Counted from the stretch's first letter, positions 47,652-56,931 are shown. The stretch is 64,000 nt of DNA from Halomonas cerina (GCF_014192215.1 NZ_JACHXP010000012.1:62001-126000); one strand, 5' to 3'. Translations and numbers: made by a program. Notes: generated by a model from the sequence alone, not told the origin.

Positions 47652-50129
47652 ATGACCACCCAGGCCACCTCGACCGCCACACCCGCGCCCTCCGACTGCT
47701 ATCATTGCGGCAGCCGGGTGCCGCCTGGTGCTCCCTGGGCCCTCACCCTCGACGACCACACCTATCCGCTGTGCTGCCCTGGCTGCGAGGCCGTGGCGCA
47801 GGCCATCGTCGAGGGTGGGCTCGCCAGCTACTACCGCTTCCGCACCGAGTTGCCGGAACGCCCCGACGACCGCCAGGCGTCCAAGGCGGAAACCTGGGCG
47901 GTGTTCGACGACCCGGGCCTGCAGGCCCGCTTCGTGCACTCCGAGGCTGAAGGCGGCGATGTCCACGCCACCCTGGCGGTAGATGGCATCACCTGCGCGG
48001 CCTGCGCCTGGTTGATCGAGCACCGCCTCAATGCCCTGGAGGGCGTCACCGCCAGCGCGGTGAACCTTACCCACCATCGGGTACGAGTGAGCTGGGATCC
48101 ACAGCGGGTGGCGCTCTCGCGGATCCTCGCCGAGATGGCGGCCATCGGGTATCAGGCCCAGCCCTACGAACCCGACGCCGCCCAGAGCCGCCTGCAGCAC
48201 GCGGAGCGCATGAACGTGCGCCGGCTGATCGTCGCCGCCGTGGGCATGATGCAGGTGCTGATGTTCTCCATCCCCCTCTATGTGGCCGGTGAGGGCGAGA
48301 TCAGTGCCGACTTCGATGCGCTCTTCCACTGGCTCTCCTTCGCTCTGACCACGCCGGTGGTGCTGTTCTCGGCCCAGCCATTCTTCGCCGGTGCCCTGCG
48401 CGACCTGCACACCCGGGTGCTGGGCATGGACGTCCCGGTATCGCTGGCCATCGGCGGCGCCTACCTGGCCAGCGCCTGGGCGGTGATCAGCGACAGTGGC
48501 GAGATCTATTTCGACTCGGTGGCGATGTTCACCTTCTTCCTGCTCTTCGGTCGCTATGTGGAAGGGCGGGCCCGCCGTCGCAGTGGCCACAGCGGCAATG
48601 CCCTCGCCGGTGCCCTGCCGCTGTCGGCCATCCGCCTCACCGAGTCAGGGGAGGAGCGCATCCTGCCCGCCAGCGCGCTTACCGCCGGCGACCGGGTGCT
48701 GGTCAAGCCCGGTCACGGCGTGCCGGCGGACGGGGTGATCGAGAGCGGCGAATCGAGCCTCGACGAGTCCATGCTCACCGGCGAGTACCTGCCGGTGACC
48801 CGCCGCGCCGGCGAGAGCGTCACCGGAGGCAGCCAGAACATCGAGAGCCCGCTCACCGTGCGGGTGACCCATGCCGGGCAGGACGCCCGGGTCGCCAGCA
48901 TCGTCGACCTCACCGATCGGGCCTTCGCCAGCCGCCCCCGCATCGCCCGGATGACGGCACGCCTGGCGCATCATTTTGTCCTTCAGGTACTGCTGATCGC
49001 CACCCTCGTCGCCATCGCCTGGTGGTTCGTCGACCCGTCCCGGGCCCTCTGGGTGACGCTCTCGGTGCTGGTGGTCACCTGCCCCTGCGCCTTGGCGCTG
49101 GCCACGCCCACGGCACTCACCGCCGGTCACGGGCAGTTGCACCGCCGCGGGGTACTGATCACCCGGGCCGATGCCTTGGAAACCCTCGCCAGCCTCGACC
49201 GGGTCATCCTCGACAAGACCGGCACCCTGACCAGCGGCGAGATGACCCTGGCCGATACCCAGGTACTGGGCGACCAGGACGCCGACCGGCTGCGTGGCCT
49301 GGCCGCCGCCCTCGAGGCCCATTCCGAACACCCCATCGCCCGGGCCTTCCGTCCCTACCGACGGGTCACCGTGTCAGCCAGCGAGGTGATCAGTCACCCC
49401 GGCCAGGGCCTCGAGGGCTGTCTCGAGGGCCGCACCTGGCGACTCGGCACGCCTGACTTCGCCGCCCCCGAGGCTCGTCCCGCACCTCCCGGCGAGGGCC
49501 AGTGGCTGCTGCTCGCCGAGCAGGGTACCCCCCAGGCCTGGTTCGCCCTGCGCGACCGGGTGCGCGAGGATGCCGGCGAGGCCGTCGCCGCCCTCAAGGC
49601 CCAGGGACTCGAGGTGGAGTTGCTCTCCGGCGACACGCCCTCGGCGGTAGAGGCGATGGCCGAGCGGCTGGGCATCGCGACCTGGCGGGCCTCGGCGTCC
49701 CCCGAGGCCAAGCTGGCTCGGATCCAGGCGCTGCAGGCCGCCGGCGAGCGCGTGGCCATGGTCGGCGACGGTATCAACGACATCCCGGTGCTTGCCGGCG
49801 CCGATGTCGCCCTCGCCATGAACGGCGCCACCGACCTGGCCCGCACCCGTGCCGATGCCGTCTTGCTCGGTCCCCACCTGATGCGTATCGTCGAGGCCAT
49901 CGAGATCAGCCGTGCCACGCAGCGCATCATCCGCCAGAACCTGCTCTGGGCGCTGATCTACAACCTGGCGGCCCTGCCGCTGGCCGCGCTCGGCTTCGTG
50001 CCCCCTTGGCTGGCCGCCATCGGCATGTCGGCCAGTTCGCTGATCGTGGTCGGCAATGCCCTGCGCCTGAGCCGCTTTCGCCCTGTCCAGGCGGCCCACC
50101 CTGCTACCACGACGCCGGTGACCGCATGA
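47652..50129 (+). CDS. ccoI: Copper-translocating P-type ATPase CcoI (FixI)
   Basis: An 825-residue P1B-type ATPase. The N-terminus has an unusual cysteine-rich segment (C16-x2-C19, C41-C42-x2-C45; DUF2318/HMA-associated zinc-ribbon-like), then an HMA metal-binding domain with C115-x2-C118 (GITCAACAW). The membrane copper site VVTCPCALA, the phosphorylation motif DKTGTLTSGE and the hinge GDGINDIP are all present. It exports Cu+ for insertion into the cbb3 active site. It follows ccoH without a gap and overlaps ccoS by 4 bases. Confidence 0.96.
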   Translation: MTTQATSTATPAPSDCYHCGSRVPPGAPWALTLDDHTYPLCCPGCEAVAQAIVEGGLASYYRFRTELPERPDDRQASKAETWAVFDDPGLQARFVHSEAEGGDVHATLAVDGITCAACAWLIEHRLNALEGVTASAVNLTHHRVRVSWDPQRVALSRILAEMAAIGYQAQPYEPDAAQSRLQHAERMNVRRLIVAAVGMMQVLMFSIPLYVAGEGEISADFDALFHWLSFALTTPVVLFSAQPFFAGALRDLHTRVLGMDVPVSLAIGGAYLASAWAVISDSGEIYFDSVAMFTFFLLFGRYVEGRARRRSGHSGNALAGALPLSAIRLTESGEERILPASALTAGDRVLVKPGHGVPADGVIESGESSLDESMLTGEYLPVTRRAGESVTGGSQNIESPLTVRVTHAGQDARVASIVDLTDRAFASRPRIARMTARLAHHFVLQVLLIATLVAIAWWFVDPSRALWVTLSVLVVTCPCALALATPTALTAGHGQLHRRGVLITRADALETLASLDRVILDKTGTLTSGEMTLADTQVLGDQDADRLRGLAAALEAHSEHPIARAFRPYRRVTVSASEVISHPGQGLEGCLEGRTWRLGTPDFAAPEARPAPPGEGQWLLLAEQGTPQAWFALRDRVREDAGEAVAALKAQGLEVELLSGDTPSAVEAMAERLGIATWRASASPEAKLARIQALQAAGERVAMVGDGINDIPVLAGADVALAMNGATDLARTRADAVLLGPHLMRIVEAIEISRATQRIIRQNLLWALIYNLAALPLAALGFVPPWLAAIGMSASSLIVVGNALRLSRFRPVQAAHPATTTPVTA

Positions 50130-50359
50130 GCATCCTCTACTTGCTGATTCCGCTGTCGCTGATCCTGCTCGGCCTGGCCGTGTGGGCTTTCTTCTGGGCG
50201 GTGAAGAACGACCAGTTCGAGGATCTGGAGGGGCCGGCCTACCGGATCCTCTTCGACGAAGACGAGAATGACCTGTCGCCGGAGGAGCGCGATCGCCGCC
50301 GCTCCCGTACCGATGCGCCGGCCGCCGGGCAGGATGACGACGAGTCCCGACACGACTGA
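50126..50359 (+). CDS. ccoS: cbb3-type cytochrome oxidase assembly protein CcoS
   Basis: A 77-residue protein with one N-terminal transmembrane helix (about 4-26), followed by the CcoS signature WAVKNDQFEDLEGPAYRILFD and an acidic tail. CcoS is needed for cofactor (haem and copper) insertion into the cbb3 oxidase. The ATG overlaps the ccoI stop as ATGA; the frame is also open upstream as a shadow of ccoI, which is not coding. Confidence 0.95.
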   Translation: MSILYLLIPLSLILLGLAVWAFFWAVKNDQFEDLEGPAYRILFDEDENDLSPEERDRRRSRTDAPAAGQDDDESRHD

Positions 50360-51057
50360 TGGATCCTACCGGTCTCGACCTGCCGCCCCTGCTGGCGGCC
50401 TTCGTCTTCGGCCTGCTGGGCGGTGCCCATTGCATCGGCATGTGTGGCGGCATCATGAGCGCCCTGACCTTCGCCGTTCCCCCCAGCATGCGCCACCCCG
50501 CGCGCCTCTCGGGGCTGCTGCTCGGCTACAACCTCGGACGCATCTCAAGTTATATGGCGGCCGGCGCCCTGGTCGCCATCCTGGGCTCCCTGATCGCCAT
50601 CACGCCCCGGGCCCGTCTGGTCCTGCAGGGGCTGGCGGCCGTGATGCTGATCCTGATGGCACTCTACATCGCGAACTGGTGGAAAGGCCTGCTGCGCCTT
50701 GAGGCATTGGGCCGTCACGTCTGGCGGCATCTGGAACCGGTCGGCCGTCGGCTGATGCCGGTGGTCAAGGTCCCCCAGGCGCTAGCCCTGGGCGCCGTCT
50801 GGGGCTGGCTGCCCTGCGGCCTGGTCTACTCCATGTTGGCCTGGAGCCTCGCCGTCGCCGACCCCTGGCGTGGCGCGGCCCTGATGGGGGCCTTCGGCCT
50901 GGGCACCCTGCCGGCTTTGCTGGTCACCGGCCTGGCCGCACGCCAGTTGGGAACCCTGATCCGCCATCCCACCACCCGGACCCTGGCGGCCCTGGCGATC
51001 ATCGGCTTCGCCTTGTGGCAGTTCTGGCTGCTCATGCCCGACGGCGCTCATGCCTGA
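50359..51057 (+). CDS. Sulfite exporter TauE/SafE-like membrane protein (COG2836)
   Basis: A 232-residue membrane protein with about six helices and the conserved motif GGAHCIGMCGG near residue 21, repeated in a second form as WGWLPCGLVYSML. It belongs to the TauE/SafE-related group that accompanies ccoGHIS in many gammaproteobacteria and is related to the DsbD membrane core; the cysteine motifs suggest a copper or redox role in oxidase maturation, but this is an inference. The ATG overlaps the ccoS stop (TGATG). Confidence 0.87.
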   Translation: MDPTGLDLPPLLAAFVFGLLGGAHCIGMCGGIMSALTFAVPPSMRHPARLSGLLLGYNLGRISSYMAAGALVAILGSLIAITPRARLVLQGLAAVMLILMALYIANWWKGLLRLEALGRHVWRHLEPVGRRLMPVVKVPQALALGAVWGWLPCGLVYSMLAWSLAVADPWRGAALMGAFGLGTLPALLVTGLAARQLGTLIRHPTTRTLAALAIIGFALWQFWLLMPDGAHA

Positions 51058-51077
51058 CGGACCGATTCCCTGCCCCC

Positions 51078-51119
51078 TTGACGCAGCTCAACGCCGCCGC
51101 TTCCGTCGACCGCTAGCAT
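51078..51119 (+). promoter_or_regulatory. FNR-dependent promoter of the hemN-like gene
   Basis: TTGACGCAGCTCAA at 51078-51091 has perfect TTGA and TCAA half-sites at FNR spacing. TAGCAT at 51114-51119 follows after a gap of 22 bp, the same as before ccoN. Initiation would fall near 51126, which excludes the ATG at 51126 as the translation start and favours 51150. Confidence 0.75.
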
Positions 51120-51149
51120 AGGGGCATGTCCTCTTCCGGAGTGTCCTCC

Positions 51150-52490
51150 ATGCCCGCTCGAGCGCTAGCCGTTCCTCGCGACATCCCCGGCCCGGTCGTT
51201 CGGCACGCGGCGCTGGGGCGCCGCTACGCGGCCCCCGGCCCTGCCTATCCCTGCTACCCACCCCCCACCAGCCTGGTGCCACAGATCGGTCCGGCCGACT
51301 ACCGCGAGGCGCTGGAGCGCAGTAACCAGGCGGCCCGGCCCCTGTCGCTGTATGTTCATGTTCCCTTCTGTCGCCAGGCCTGCTTCCATTGCACCCGCCG
51401 CCCGGTCACCACCACGCACCATCGCCATGTCGAGCCCTATCTCTCGCGGCTCGACCGGGAGATGGTGCTGACCGCTCGCCATCTCGACAAGGGACGGCAG
51501 GTCGAACACCTCCACTGGGGCGGCGGCACCCCCACTTTTCTTAGCCTGGACCAGATGGGGGATCTGATCGATCGACTCGATGCCCGCTTCGGCCTGTCGA
51601 GTGCTCGCGACCGGGACTACGTTATTGAGATCGATCCCCGCGAGGCCGACGTCTTTACCCTGCGCCACCTCGAGGCCCTGGGCTTCAATCGCCTGCGTCT
51701 CGGCGTTCTCGACCTGGACCCTCGGGTACAGCGGGCCATCAACCGGGTCCAGCCGGCGGGCTTGACCGAACAGCTCGTCGATGAGGCCGACCGGCTGGGC
51801 TTCCGCGCCCTGGACATGGATCTGGTGGTCGGGCTGCCTTGCCAGACCCGTGCCGGCTTCGCCGACACCTTGGAGCAGGTGCTGGCCCTGGCCCCCTCCC
51901 GGCTCACGCTCGCCCATTACGCCCATGCTCCCGAGCGCTTCGCCCTGCAGCGCCAGGTTCGGAAAGCCGATCTGCTCGAGCCACTCGAGCGACTGGCGAT
52001 CCTGGAGGTCGCGCTGGCGCGGCTCGAGGCGGCCGGCTATGTGCGTATCGGCCTGGATCGTTTCGTCCGGCCCGGCCTCGCCGCGGCGTCCTCCCCCCTT
52101 CCCGCACGGGACCGGATCGGCCTCGGGGTCTCGGCCATGTCACGACTGGCGGGGCTGTATACCCGTAACCCGGTGCGCCTGACGGACTACGAGGCGGCCC
52201 TGGACCAGGGGCGGCTTCCCACGACCAGCGGGCGGTGGCTGTCCCCCGATGACCGACTGCGGGCCGCCGCTATCGAGGGACTGACCCGCGACCTCAGGCT
52301 GGACCTCGACACCCTGGGTGCCAGCTTCGGGGTCGATGCCCGAGCGCACCTCGCCGACGCCTTGGTCCGGTTGCGGGACGCCGAGCAGGAGGGCCTGGTC
52401 GCCTATCGGGAGCAGCGGCTGGGGGTCACCCGGCCCGGCCAGCTGGCCCTGCGCCATCTGGCGGCCGCCTTCGATGCCTATCGCTCATGA
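51150..52490 (+). CDS. HemN-like radical SAM protein (divergent oxygen-independent coproporphyrinogen oxidase)
   Basis: A 446-residue radical SAM protein with the cluster motif C74-x3-C78-x2-C81 in FCRQACFHC, and HLHWGGGTPTFLS and EIDPREADV typical of HemN. It occupies the hemN place beside fnr. But several HemN-specific features are altered: the extra cysteine after C81 (C-x-C in HemN) is Thr-Arg here, the usual RYTSYPT near the N-terminus reads AYPCYPPP, the NFQGYTT loop before the conserved GLGVSAMS is missing, and the C-terminal M-x-FDxYL is degenerate. It may have lost CPO activity or changed function. GGAG lies 8 bp before the ATG used. Confidence 0.85.
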   Translation: MPARALAVPRDIPGPVVRHAALGRRYAAPGPAYPCYPPPTSLVPQIGPADYREALERSNQAARPLSLYVHVPFCRQACFHCTRRPVTTTHHRHVEPYLSRLDREMVLTARHLDKGRQVEHLHWGGGTPTFLSLDQMGDLIDRLDARFGLSSARDRDYVIEIDPREADVFTLRHLEALGFNRLRLGVLDLDPRVQRAINRVQPAGLTEQLVDEADRLGFRALDMDLVVGLPCQTRAGFADTLEQVLALAPSRLTLAHYAHAPERFALQRQVRKADLLEPLERLAILEVALARLEAAGYVRIGLDRFVRPGLAAASSPLPARDRIGLGVSAMSRLAGLYTRNPVRLTDYEAALDQGRLPTTSGRWLSPDDRLRAAAIEGLTRDLRLDLDTLGASFGVDARAHLADALVRLRDAEQEGLVAYREQRLGVTRPGQLALRHLAAAFDAYRS

Positions 52491-52588
52491 GACGGCCAGG
52501 AGGCGGTCGGAGTACCACCTAAGGGATGCTTTGCCCGTTGCGGCTTATCCTCCATAATGCTCGCAGAATCATCTTCAAGGAGGCGAGC

Positions 52589-53332
52589 ATGCCTGATACT
52601 GCGACCGGCAGGCGACGTTCCCTGTTGCAAGAGACACGCTGCCAGACTTGCAGCCTCAGCTCGCTGTGCCTGCCCCTGGCCCTCGAGCTACAGGACATGG
52701 ACCAGTTCGACGCCATCATCCGCCGGCGGGCCCCGCTCAAGAAGGGCGAGGTGCTGTTCCGCCAAGGCACCCCCTTCACTAGCGTCTACGCGGTGCGTTC
52801 CGGCAGCCTCAAGCAGGTCACCACCGAGGGCAGTGGTGACGATCAGGTGACCAATTTCTACCTGCCCAGCGAACTGGTGGGACTGGATGGCATCGACGAG
52901 GAGACCTATGCCGGCACGGTGGTAGCGCTCGAGACCACTACGGTATGCGAGATTCCGTTCGACCGACTCGACACTCTCTCGGAATCCCTGCCGGAACTTC
53001 GCGGTCAGCTCTACCGCAGCATGAGCAAGGAGATGCGCGAGGATCGGCGCATGATGCGACTGCTCTCCCGCAAGACCGCCGACCAGCGGCTCGCGTCCTT
53101 CTTCACTAGCCTGTCGGATCGCTTCCGGCGGCGCGGCTACTCGCCTTACAGTTTCCGCCTCTCGATGTCCCGTGCCGACATCGGCAATTACCTGGGGCTC
53201 GCCGTGGAAACGGTCAGCCGTATCCTCGGGCGCTTCCAGCAGCAGGGCCTGGTAGCCGTCTCTGGCCGGGAGGTCAATATCCTCGACCTGCCGGCCCTGA
53301 TCGAGGTCGCCGAGGAAGAGGGCTGTCGCTGA
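52589..53332 (+). CDS. fnr: Oxygen-sensing transcriptional regulator FNR/ANR
   Basis: A 247-residue CRP/FNR family regulator. The [4Fe-4S] ligands C18, C21, C27 and C120 have the same spacing as C20, C23, C29 and C122 of E. coli FNR. The recognition helix LGLAVETVSRILGRFQ has the E-x2-S-R pattern that reads TTGAT-N4-ATCAA. AAGGAGG precedes the ATG at 52589; the longer frame from 52526 is rejected. It likely activates ccoNOQP and the hemN-like gene, both of which have boxes. Cytoplasmic. Confidence 0.97.
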   Translation: MPDTATGRRRSLLQETRCQTCSLSSLCLPLALELQDMDQFDAIIRRRAPLKKGEVLFRQGTPFTSVYAVRSGSLKQVTTEGSGDDQVTNFYLPSELVGLDGIDEETYAGTVVALETTTVCEIPFDRLDTLSESLPELRGQLYRSMSKEMREDRRMMRLLSRKTADQRLASFFTSLSDRFRRRGYSPYSFRLSMSRADIGNYLGLAVETVSRILGRFQQQGLVAVSGREVNILDLPALIEVAEEEGCR

Positions 53333-53345
53333 CAGCGCCAACAGC

Positions 53346-53419
53346 GTAGGTCGGGTAAGCGAGCCTGCGAGCGCACCCGGCGATCTATGCCGGATGCGCC
53401 TTCGGCTTATCCGGCCTAC
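53346..53419. repeat. REP-like palindromic repeat between fnr and ttcA
   Basis: GTAGGTCGGGTAAGCG (53346-53361) and its near inverse CGGCTTATCCGGCCTAC (53403-53419) bracket an inner imperfect palindrome (CCGGCGATCTATGCCGG). This is the general form of bacterial REP/BIME elements. It lies between convergent genes and could terminate both transcripts; the last bases overlap the ttcA stop region. Confidence 0.7.
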
Positions 53420-54324
53420 GGCTCCTCGTTATGAAGATCGATGCGGTCGGCCTGCATGCGCGCCTGCTTGCCCTCGAGGCCGGCGAAGTCGAACAACTCG
53501 CGGTCGGCGAGTTGGGAGGGCGCGACATTGGTCACCGCCTTGAACATGCTCTCCAGCCGCCCCGGGTACCTGGCCTCCCACTCGGCCAGCATCTCCTTGA
53601 CAACCTGGCGCTGCAGGTTGGGCTGGGAGCCACACAGGTTGCAGGGAATGATGGGGAAGGCCATCCGCCGAGCGAATTCGACGATGTCCGCCTCGCGGCA
53701 GTAGGCCAGTGGGCGGATGAGGATGTTTTTGCCATCGTCGGACAGCAGCTTGGGCGGCATCGCCTTCAGGCTGCCGCCGAAGAACATGTTGAGGAATAGG
53801 GTCTCGAGGATATCCTCGCGATGGTGCCCGAGGGCAACCTTGGTGGCCCCGATCTCCTCGGCGAAGCCATATAACGCGCCACGTCGCAGCCGCGAGCATA
53901 GCGCGCAGGTGGTCTTGCCTTCCGGGGTCTTCTCCTTGACCACCGAGTAGGTGTCACGCTCGAGGATATGGTACTCGACGCCGAGGCCATCCAGGTACTC
54001 GGGCAACACGTGCTCGGGGAATCCCGGCTGCTTCTGGTCCAGGTTCACTGCCACCAGGGAAAAGGCGACCGGGGCATTGCGCTGCAGGCTGCGCAGGATC
54101 TCCAGCATGGTATAGCTGTCCTTGCCGCCGGACAGGCACACCATCACCCGGTCGCCATCCCGGATCATGCCATAGTCGATGATGGCCTTGCCGACCTGGC
54201 GTCGCAGCCGCTTCTGCAGTTTGTTGAACTCGCGCTTCTCCCGGGCCTCGCGACGGGCGAGGTCAGGGGTGGCGGATGACATATCCGGGACGGGTCGGGG
54301 GTCGAACATCACGGCATCTTGCAT
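53416..54324 (-). CDS. ttcA: tRNA 2-thiocytidine(32) synthetase TtcA
   Basis: A 302-residue adenylating enzyme that thiolates C32 of some tRNAs. The PP-loop is SGGKDS at 65-70, and the two C-x2-C pairs are in [12 protein letters not shown] and [14 protein letters not shown]; these bind the iron-sulfur cluster. The ATG at 54324 has no obvious ribosome site; a GTG at 54330 and an ATG at 54309 are alternatives. It converges on fnr across the REP-like repeat, a common neighbour in pseudomonads and Halomonas. Confidence 0.94.
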   Translation of the reverse strand: MQDAVMFDPRPVPDMSSATPDLARREAREKREFNKLQKRLRRQVGKAIIDYGMIRDGDRVMVCLSGGKDSYTMLEILRSLQRNAPVAFSLVAVNLDQKQPGFPEHVLPEYLDGLGVEYHILERDTYSVVKEKTPEGKTTCALCSRLRRGALYGFAEEIGATKVALGHHREDILETLFLNMFFGGSLKAMPPKLLSDDGKNILIRPLAYCREADIVEFARRMAFPIIPCNLCGSQPNLQRQVVKEMLAEWEARYPGRLESMFKAVTNVAPSQLADRELFDFAGLEGKQARMQADRIDLHNEEP

Positions 54325-54443
54325 GGTCACGGCGCTGCCAGGGCATCTGCGGGATAAGGGGCGCCTATCCTATCACCGCCACCCCCGAGGGGCGAAGCGC
54401 GCCCCTGAATCTCGCCGATGCGCCACGACCACGACCGCCGGGC

Positions 54444-55061
54444 TCAAGGGACCGGCAGCGCGCCCCGGGAGAGGCGCAGGTGCATCAGCGCCGTGGTCAC
54501 GGCGTTGCCCAGGGCGGTATGAGGGCCCATCACCGGCAGTCCCAGGCCTTCGGCGACCTGTTCGAAGCGTGGCTGGCGACCCAGCTCGAGGTGGCTGCGA
54601 CGCCGCTGGCGCAGGTACTCCTGGGCCACGTCGATACGCGCATTGGGCAGATCGAAGCCTAGCCTCCCGCGCAGCTCACGATTCAGGATCGCCAGGGCAT
54701 GATCCAGGTGCCAGCCCACCAAGGGGCGATTGCCCACGAAGTCCAGCAGCCGCACGAGCGCCTGATCGAGACTCTCGCCATCGACAAGGTCAACCCGGCG
54801 CAGGCCACAGAGGCGCAGCGCCTCGCTGTCCAGGCTGGCCGGGCGCCGCAGGCGCAGGTCCAGGGAGTCGCTGGTCAGGACACGGTCGCCACGCAGCCTG
54901 ACCGCCGCGATGGAGACCAACTCGGCGGAGCGAGGATCCTGCCCGGTGGTCTGGCAGTCGATGGCCACCAGTTCGTCGCCGGTGTACGGATAGAAGAGCC
55001 AGGCGTAATCGCCATGGGCCTGCCGCCGTCGGTCCGCGGCGCGGCGCAGCGCTCGGAGCAT
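54444..55061 (-). CDS. DnaQ-like 3'-5' exonuclease-fold protein with altered catalytic residues
   Basis: A 205-residue protein of the DEDDh exonuclease fold, with AIDCQTTGQDPRSAELVSIA as Exo I, VGWHLDHALAILNREL as Exo II and GPHTALGNAVTTALM as Exo III. The expected glutamate of D-x-E is Gln37 (codon CAG at 54951-54953), and the final aspartate of H-x4-D is Asn186 (codon AAC at 54504-54506); D35, D120 and H181 remain. Each change needs one base. Two missing carboxylates would be expected to impair metal binding, so it may be a non-catalytic relative. AGGAGG precedes the ATG; it follows the DUF294 gene by 43 bp. Confidence 0.85.
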   Translation of the reverse strand: MLRALRRAADRRRQAHGDYAWLFYPYTGDELVAIDCQTTGQDPRSAELVSIAAVRLRGDRVLTSDSLDLRLRRPASLDSEALRLCGLRRVDLVDGESLDQALVRLLDFVGNRPLVGWHLDHALAILNRELRGRLGFDLPNARIDVAQEYLRQRRRSHLELGRQPRFEQVAEGLGLPVMGPHTALGNAVTTALMHLRLSRGALPVP

Positions 55062-55104
55062 GGGGAAACCTCCTGTCGTGGGTGTCGCTCCCCGGGAGGA
55101 CGCC

Positions 55105-56931
55105 TCACGAGTATTCGAGATGGAAGCGATGGGACAGTCGCTGCTTGAATTCCTTGACGATGTGCAGCGCCTCGCGCAGCAGATCCCGCTCTAGCGAGGA
55201 GAGCTCCTGCACCACCACGCGATCCGGCTCCCCGTCTCGACGGCCGTCCTCGTCGTCGAGCCGTTCCAGCTGCTGACGCAGACGCAGCTCGGTGAACAGC
55301 GCCAGAGCCTCGCCGAGGTCCTCGGCGAAACGCGCCTCGAGGCGACCGTCCTCGACCAGGGCATCGAGCCGGTCCAGCGTCGAGGTCACCATGACCTGCC
55401 GCTCCAGGGCCATGACCCGTACCCCATGCACGATGGGAAAGATCCCGCCTTTCTTGATGTCGATGCCGTGCTGCGGTTTTTTCAGGGAGCCGAACAGGGT
55501 CAGCGGCGTGGAGAAGTGCAGCACCGGGCGGGCGAAATAGGAGAGCAGGAGCTCGTCGCCGGCACACTGTTCGAAGAGCGACCGGCGCACCCCCTCCAGC
55601 AGAGCCGGGTTGCCGGCCACCGCGTGGGCATCGAGCATGATCGCCAGCTTCATCAGGCTGTCGCCGTCGCGACGTTCCACCCAGCGAGTGATGCGCGATC
55701 GCCACTGACTCTCGGTGCCCACCCACTCGGGATTGGAGACCATGATATTGCCCGGACAAGGCGGATAGCCCAGCTCGATCAGGGTGTCCGTGAGGCGCTG
55801 CATCTGCTCGGCACAGTCGGGCCAGGCCAAGCCATCCGCCAGGATCAGCCCATTGTCCTGGTCGGTCTTGAGGATCTGCTCGCCACGCCCCTCGCTGCCC
55901 ATGACCATCAGGCAGCTGTCATGATGATAGCGGGCGTCGATCAGAAAGCCCCAAGCCTTGTTGATGATCCGGCCATTCAGCGCGGCCAGCAGCCCCATGG
56001 CGAAGCGCAGCTTGACACCCTGGGCCATCAGGGCTCGGACCAGTTCCGGTGTGCGACGACTGGCCGCGGCGAGCGCCTCGAGGCTATCGGCCTGTTCCAC
56101 CTCCAGGCTGACCACGTAGCTGCGGCTGGAGAAGAAGCTGAGCACGTCGGTGAGTTCCACCACCCCCACCGGCACGCCGTGCTCCATGACGACCACGCGC
56201 TCCACCTTGGCACGCGTCATCATCACCAGCACCTCGAACAGGTACTGGTCGGGACGCGCGGTGACCAGCTCGAAGCGGGCGACGGCCTGCACCGGACTCG
56301 ACTGCGGCTGCCCATCCAGCACCAGGGCGTTGAGCAGATCGGTCTTGGTGACCATGCCCGGGCCCTGCGGCCCCTCCACCAGGAGGCTGTCGGCATGGCT
56401 GTCGTGCAGGGTGGTGACCGCCTCGGCAATGGTCGAATCCTCGGCTACGCAGAGGGGCGAGCGCATGCACTCGTTGACCCGGGCGAGCATGAACCCGGCC
56501 ATGGTCACGCCGCCTTCGGCACGCTGTTCGGTGAGCAGGCGTGTCTTGTGCGCGAGACGCTGGCGGAAGAACTCGGCAAAAGGGGGATAGGCATCGCACA
56601 ACTGCAGGAAGAGGGCCTTGGGCAGCAGGTAGCAGAGTGTCTCCTGCTCGGCCCGGAAGCGGTAGCGGCTCGTGCCATTGAGAATGCTGATGGCACCGAA
56701 CAGGTCGCCCTGGGTGTAGTGGCCGATATGTTCCCGGGCGCCGGGCTGGGTGGTATCGAGCTCGGCAACCTCCCCTTTGTGAATGAGAAAGACGTACTCC
56801 CCGGGCTGGCCGGTCTCGAGAATGATCTCGTCGCGGTCGAAATAGGCCAGGTCGATGCCGCGACGGATACGCTCGCGTCCCTCGTCATCGAGGAAAGTGA
56901 ACGGCGGTTGTGAGAGATCGACATCGACCAT
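55105..56931 (-). CDS. cNMP-binding/CBS/DUF294 nucleotidyltransferase-like protein
   Basis: A 608-residue multidomain protein. A cyclic-nucleotide-binding-like domain covers about 5-120, a CBS pair about 150-265, a DUF294 nucleotidyltransferase domain with GSEGRGEQ...TDQDNG about 300-440, and a DUF294 C-terminal domain about 470-600. Proteins of this make-up (also called GlnD-like signal proteins) are thought to sense nucleotides and regulate neighbours; the reaction is unknown. GAGGA seven bases before the ATG at 56931 supports this start over 57024. It is linked to the exonuclease-like gene and to the symporter operon, as in pseudomonads. Confidence 0.88.
   Translation of the reverse strand: MVDVDLSQPPFTFLDDEGRERIRRGIDLAYFDRDEIILETGQPGEYVFLIHKGEVAELDTTQPGAREHIGHYTQGDLFGAISILNGTSRYRFRAEQETLCYLLPKALFLQLCDAYPPFAEFFRQRLAHKTRLLTEQRAEGGVTMAGFMLARVNECMRSPLCVAEDSTIAEAVTTLHDSHADSLLVEGPQGPGMVTKTDLLNALVLDGQPQSSPVQAVARFELVTARPDQYLFEVLVMMTRAKVERVVVMEHGVPVGVVELTDVLSFFSSRSYVVSLEVEQADSLEALAAASRRTPELVRALMAQGVKLRFAMGLLAALNGRIINKAWGFLIDARYHHDSCLMVMGSEGRGEQILKTDQDNGLILADGLAWPDCAEQMQRLTDTLIELGYPPCPGNIMVSNPEWVGTESQWRSRITRWVERRDGDSLMKLAIMLDAHAVAGNPALLEGVRRSLFEQCAGDELLLSYFARPVLHFSTPLTLFGSLKKPQHGIDIKKGGIFPIVHGVRVMALERQVMVTSTLDRLDALVEDGRLEARFAEDLGEALALFTELRLRQQLERLDDEDGRRDGEPDRVVVQELSSLERDLLREALHIVKEFKQRLSHRFHLEYS

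Noticed and set aside
55426..56913. Open frame of 495 codons antisense to the DUF294 gene
   Set aside because: Composition is typical of a shadow frame of GC-rich DNA, and the opposite strand encodes a clear multidomain protein.
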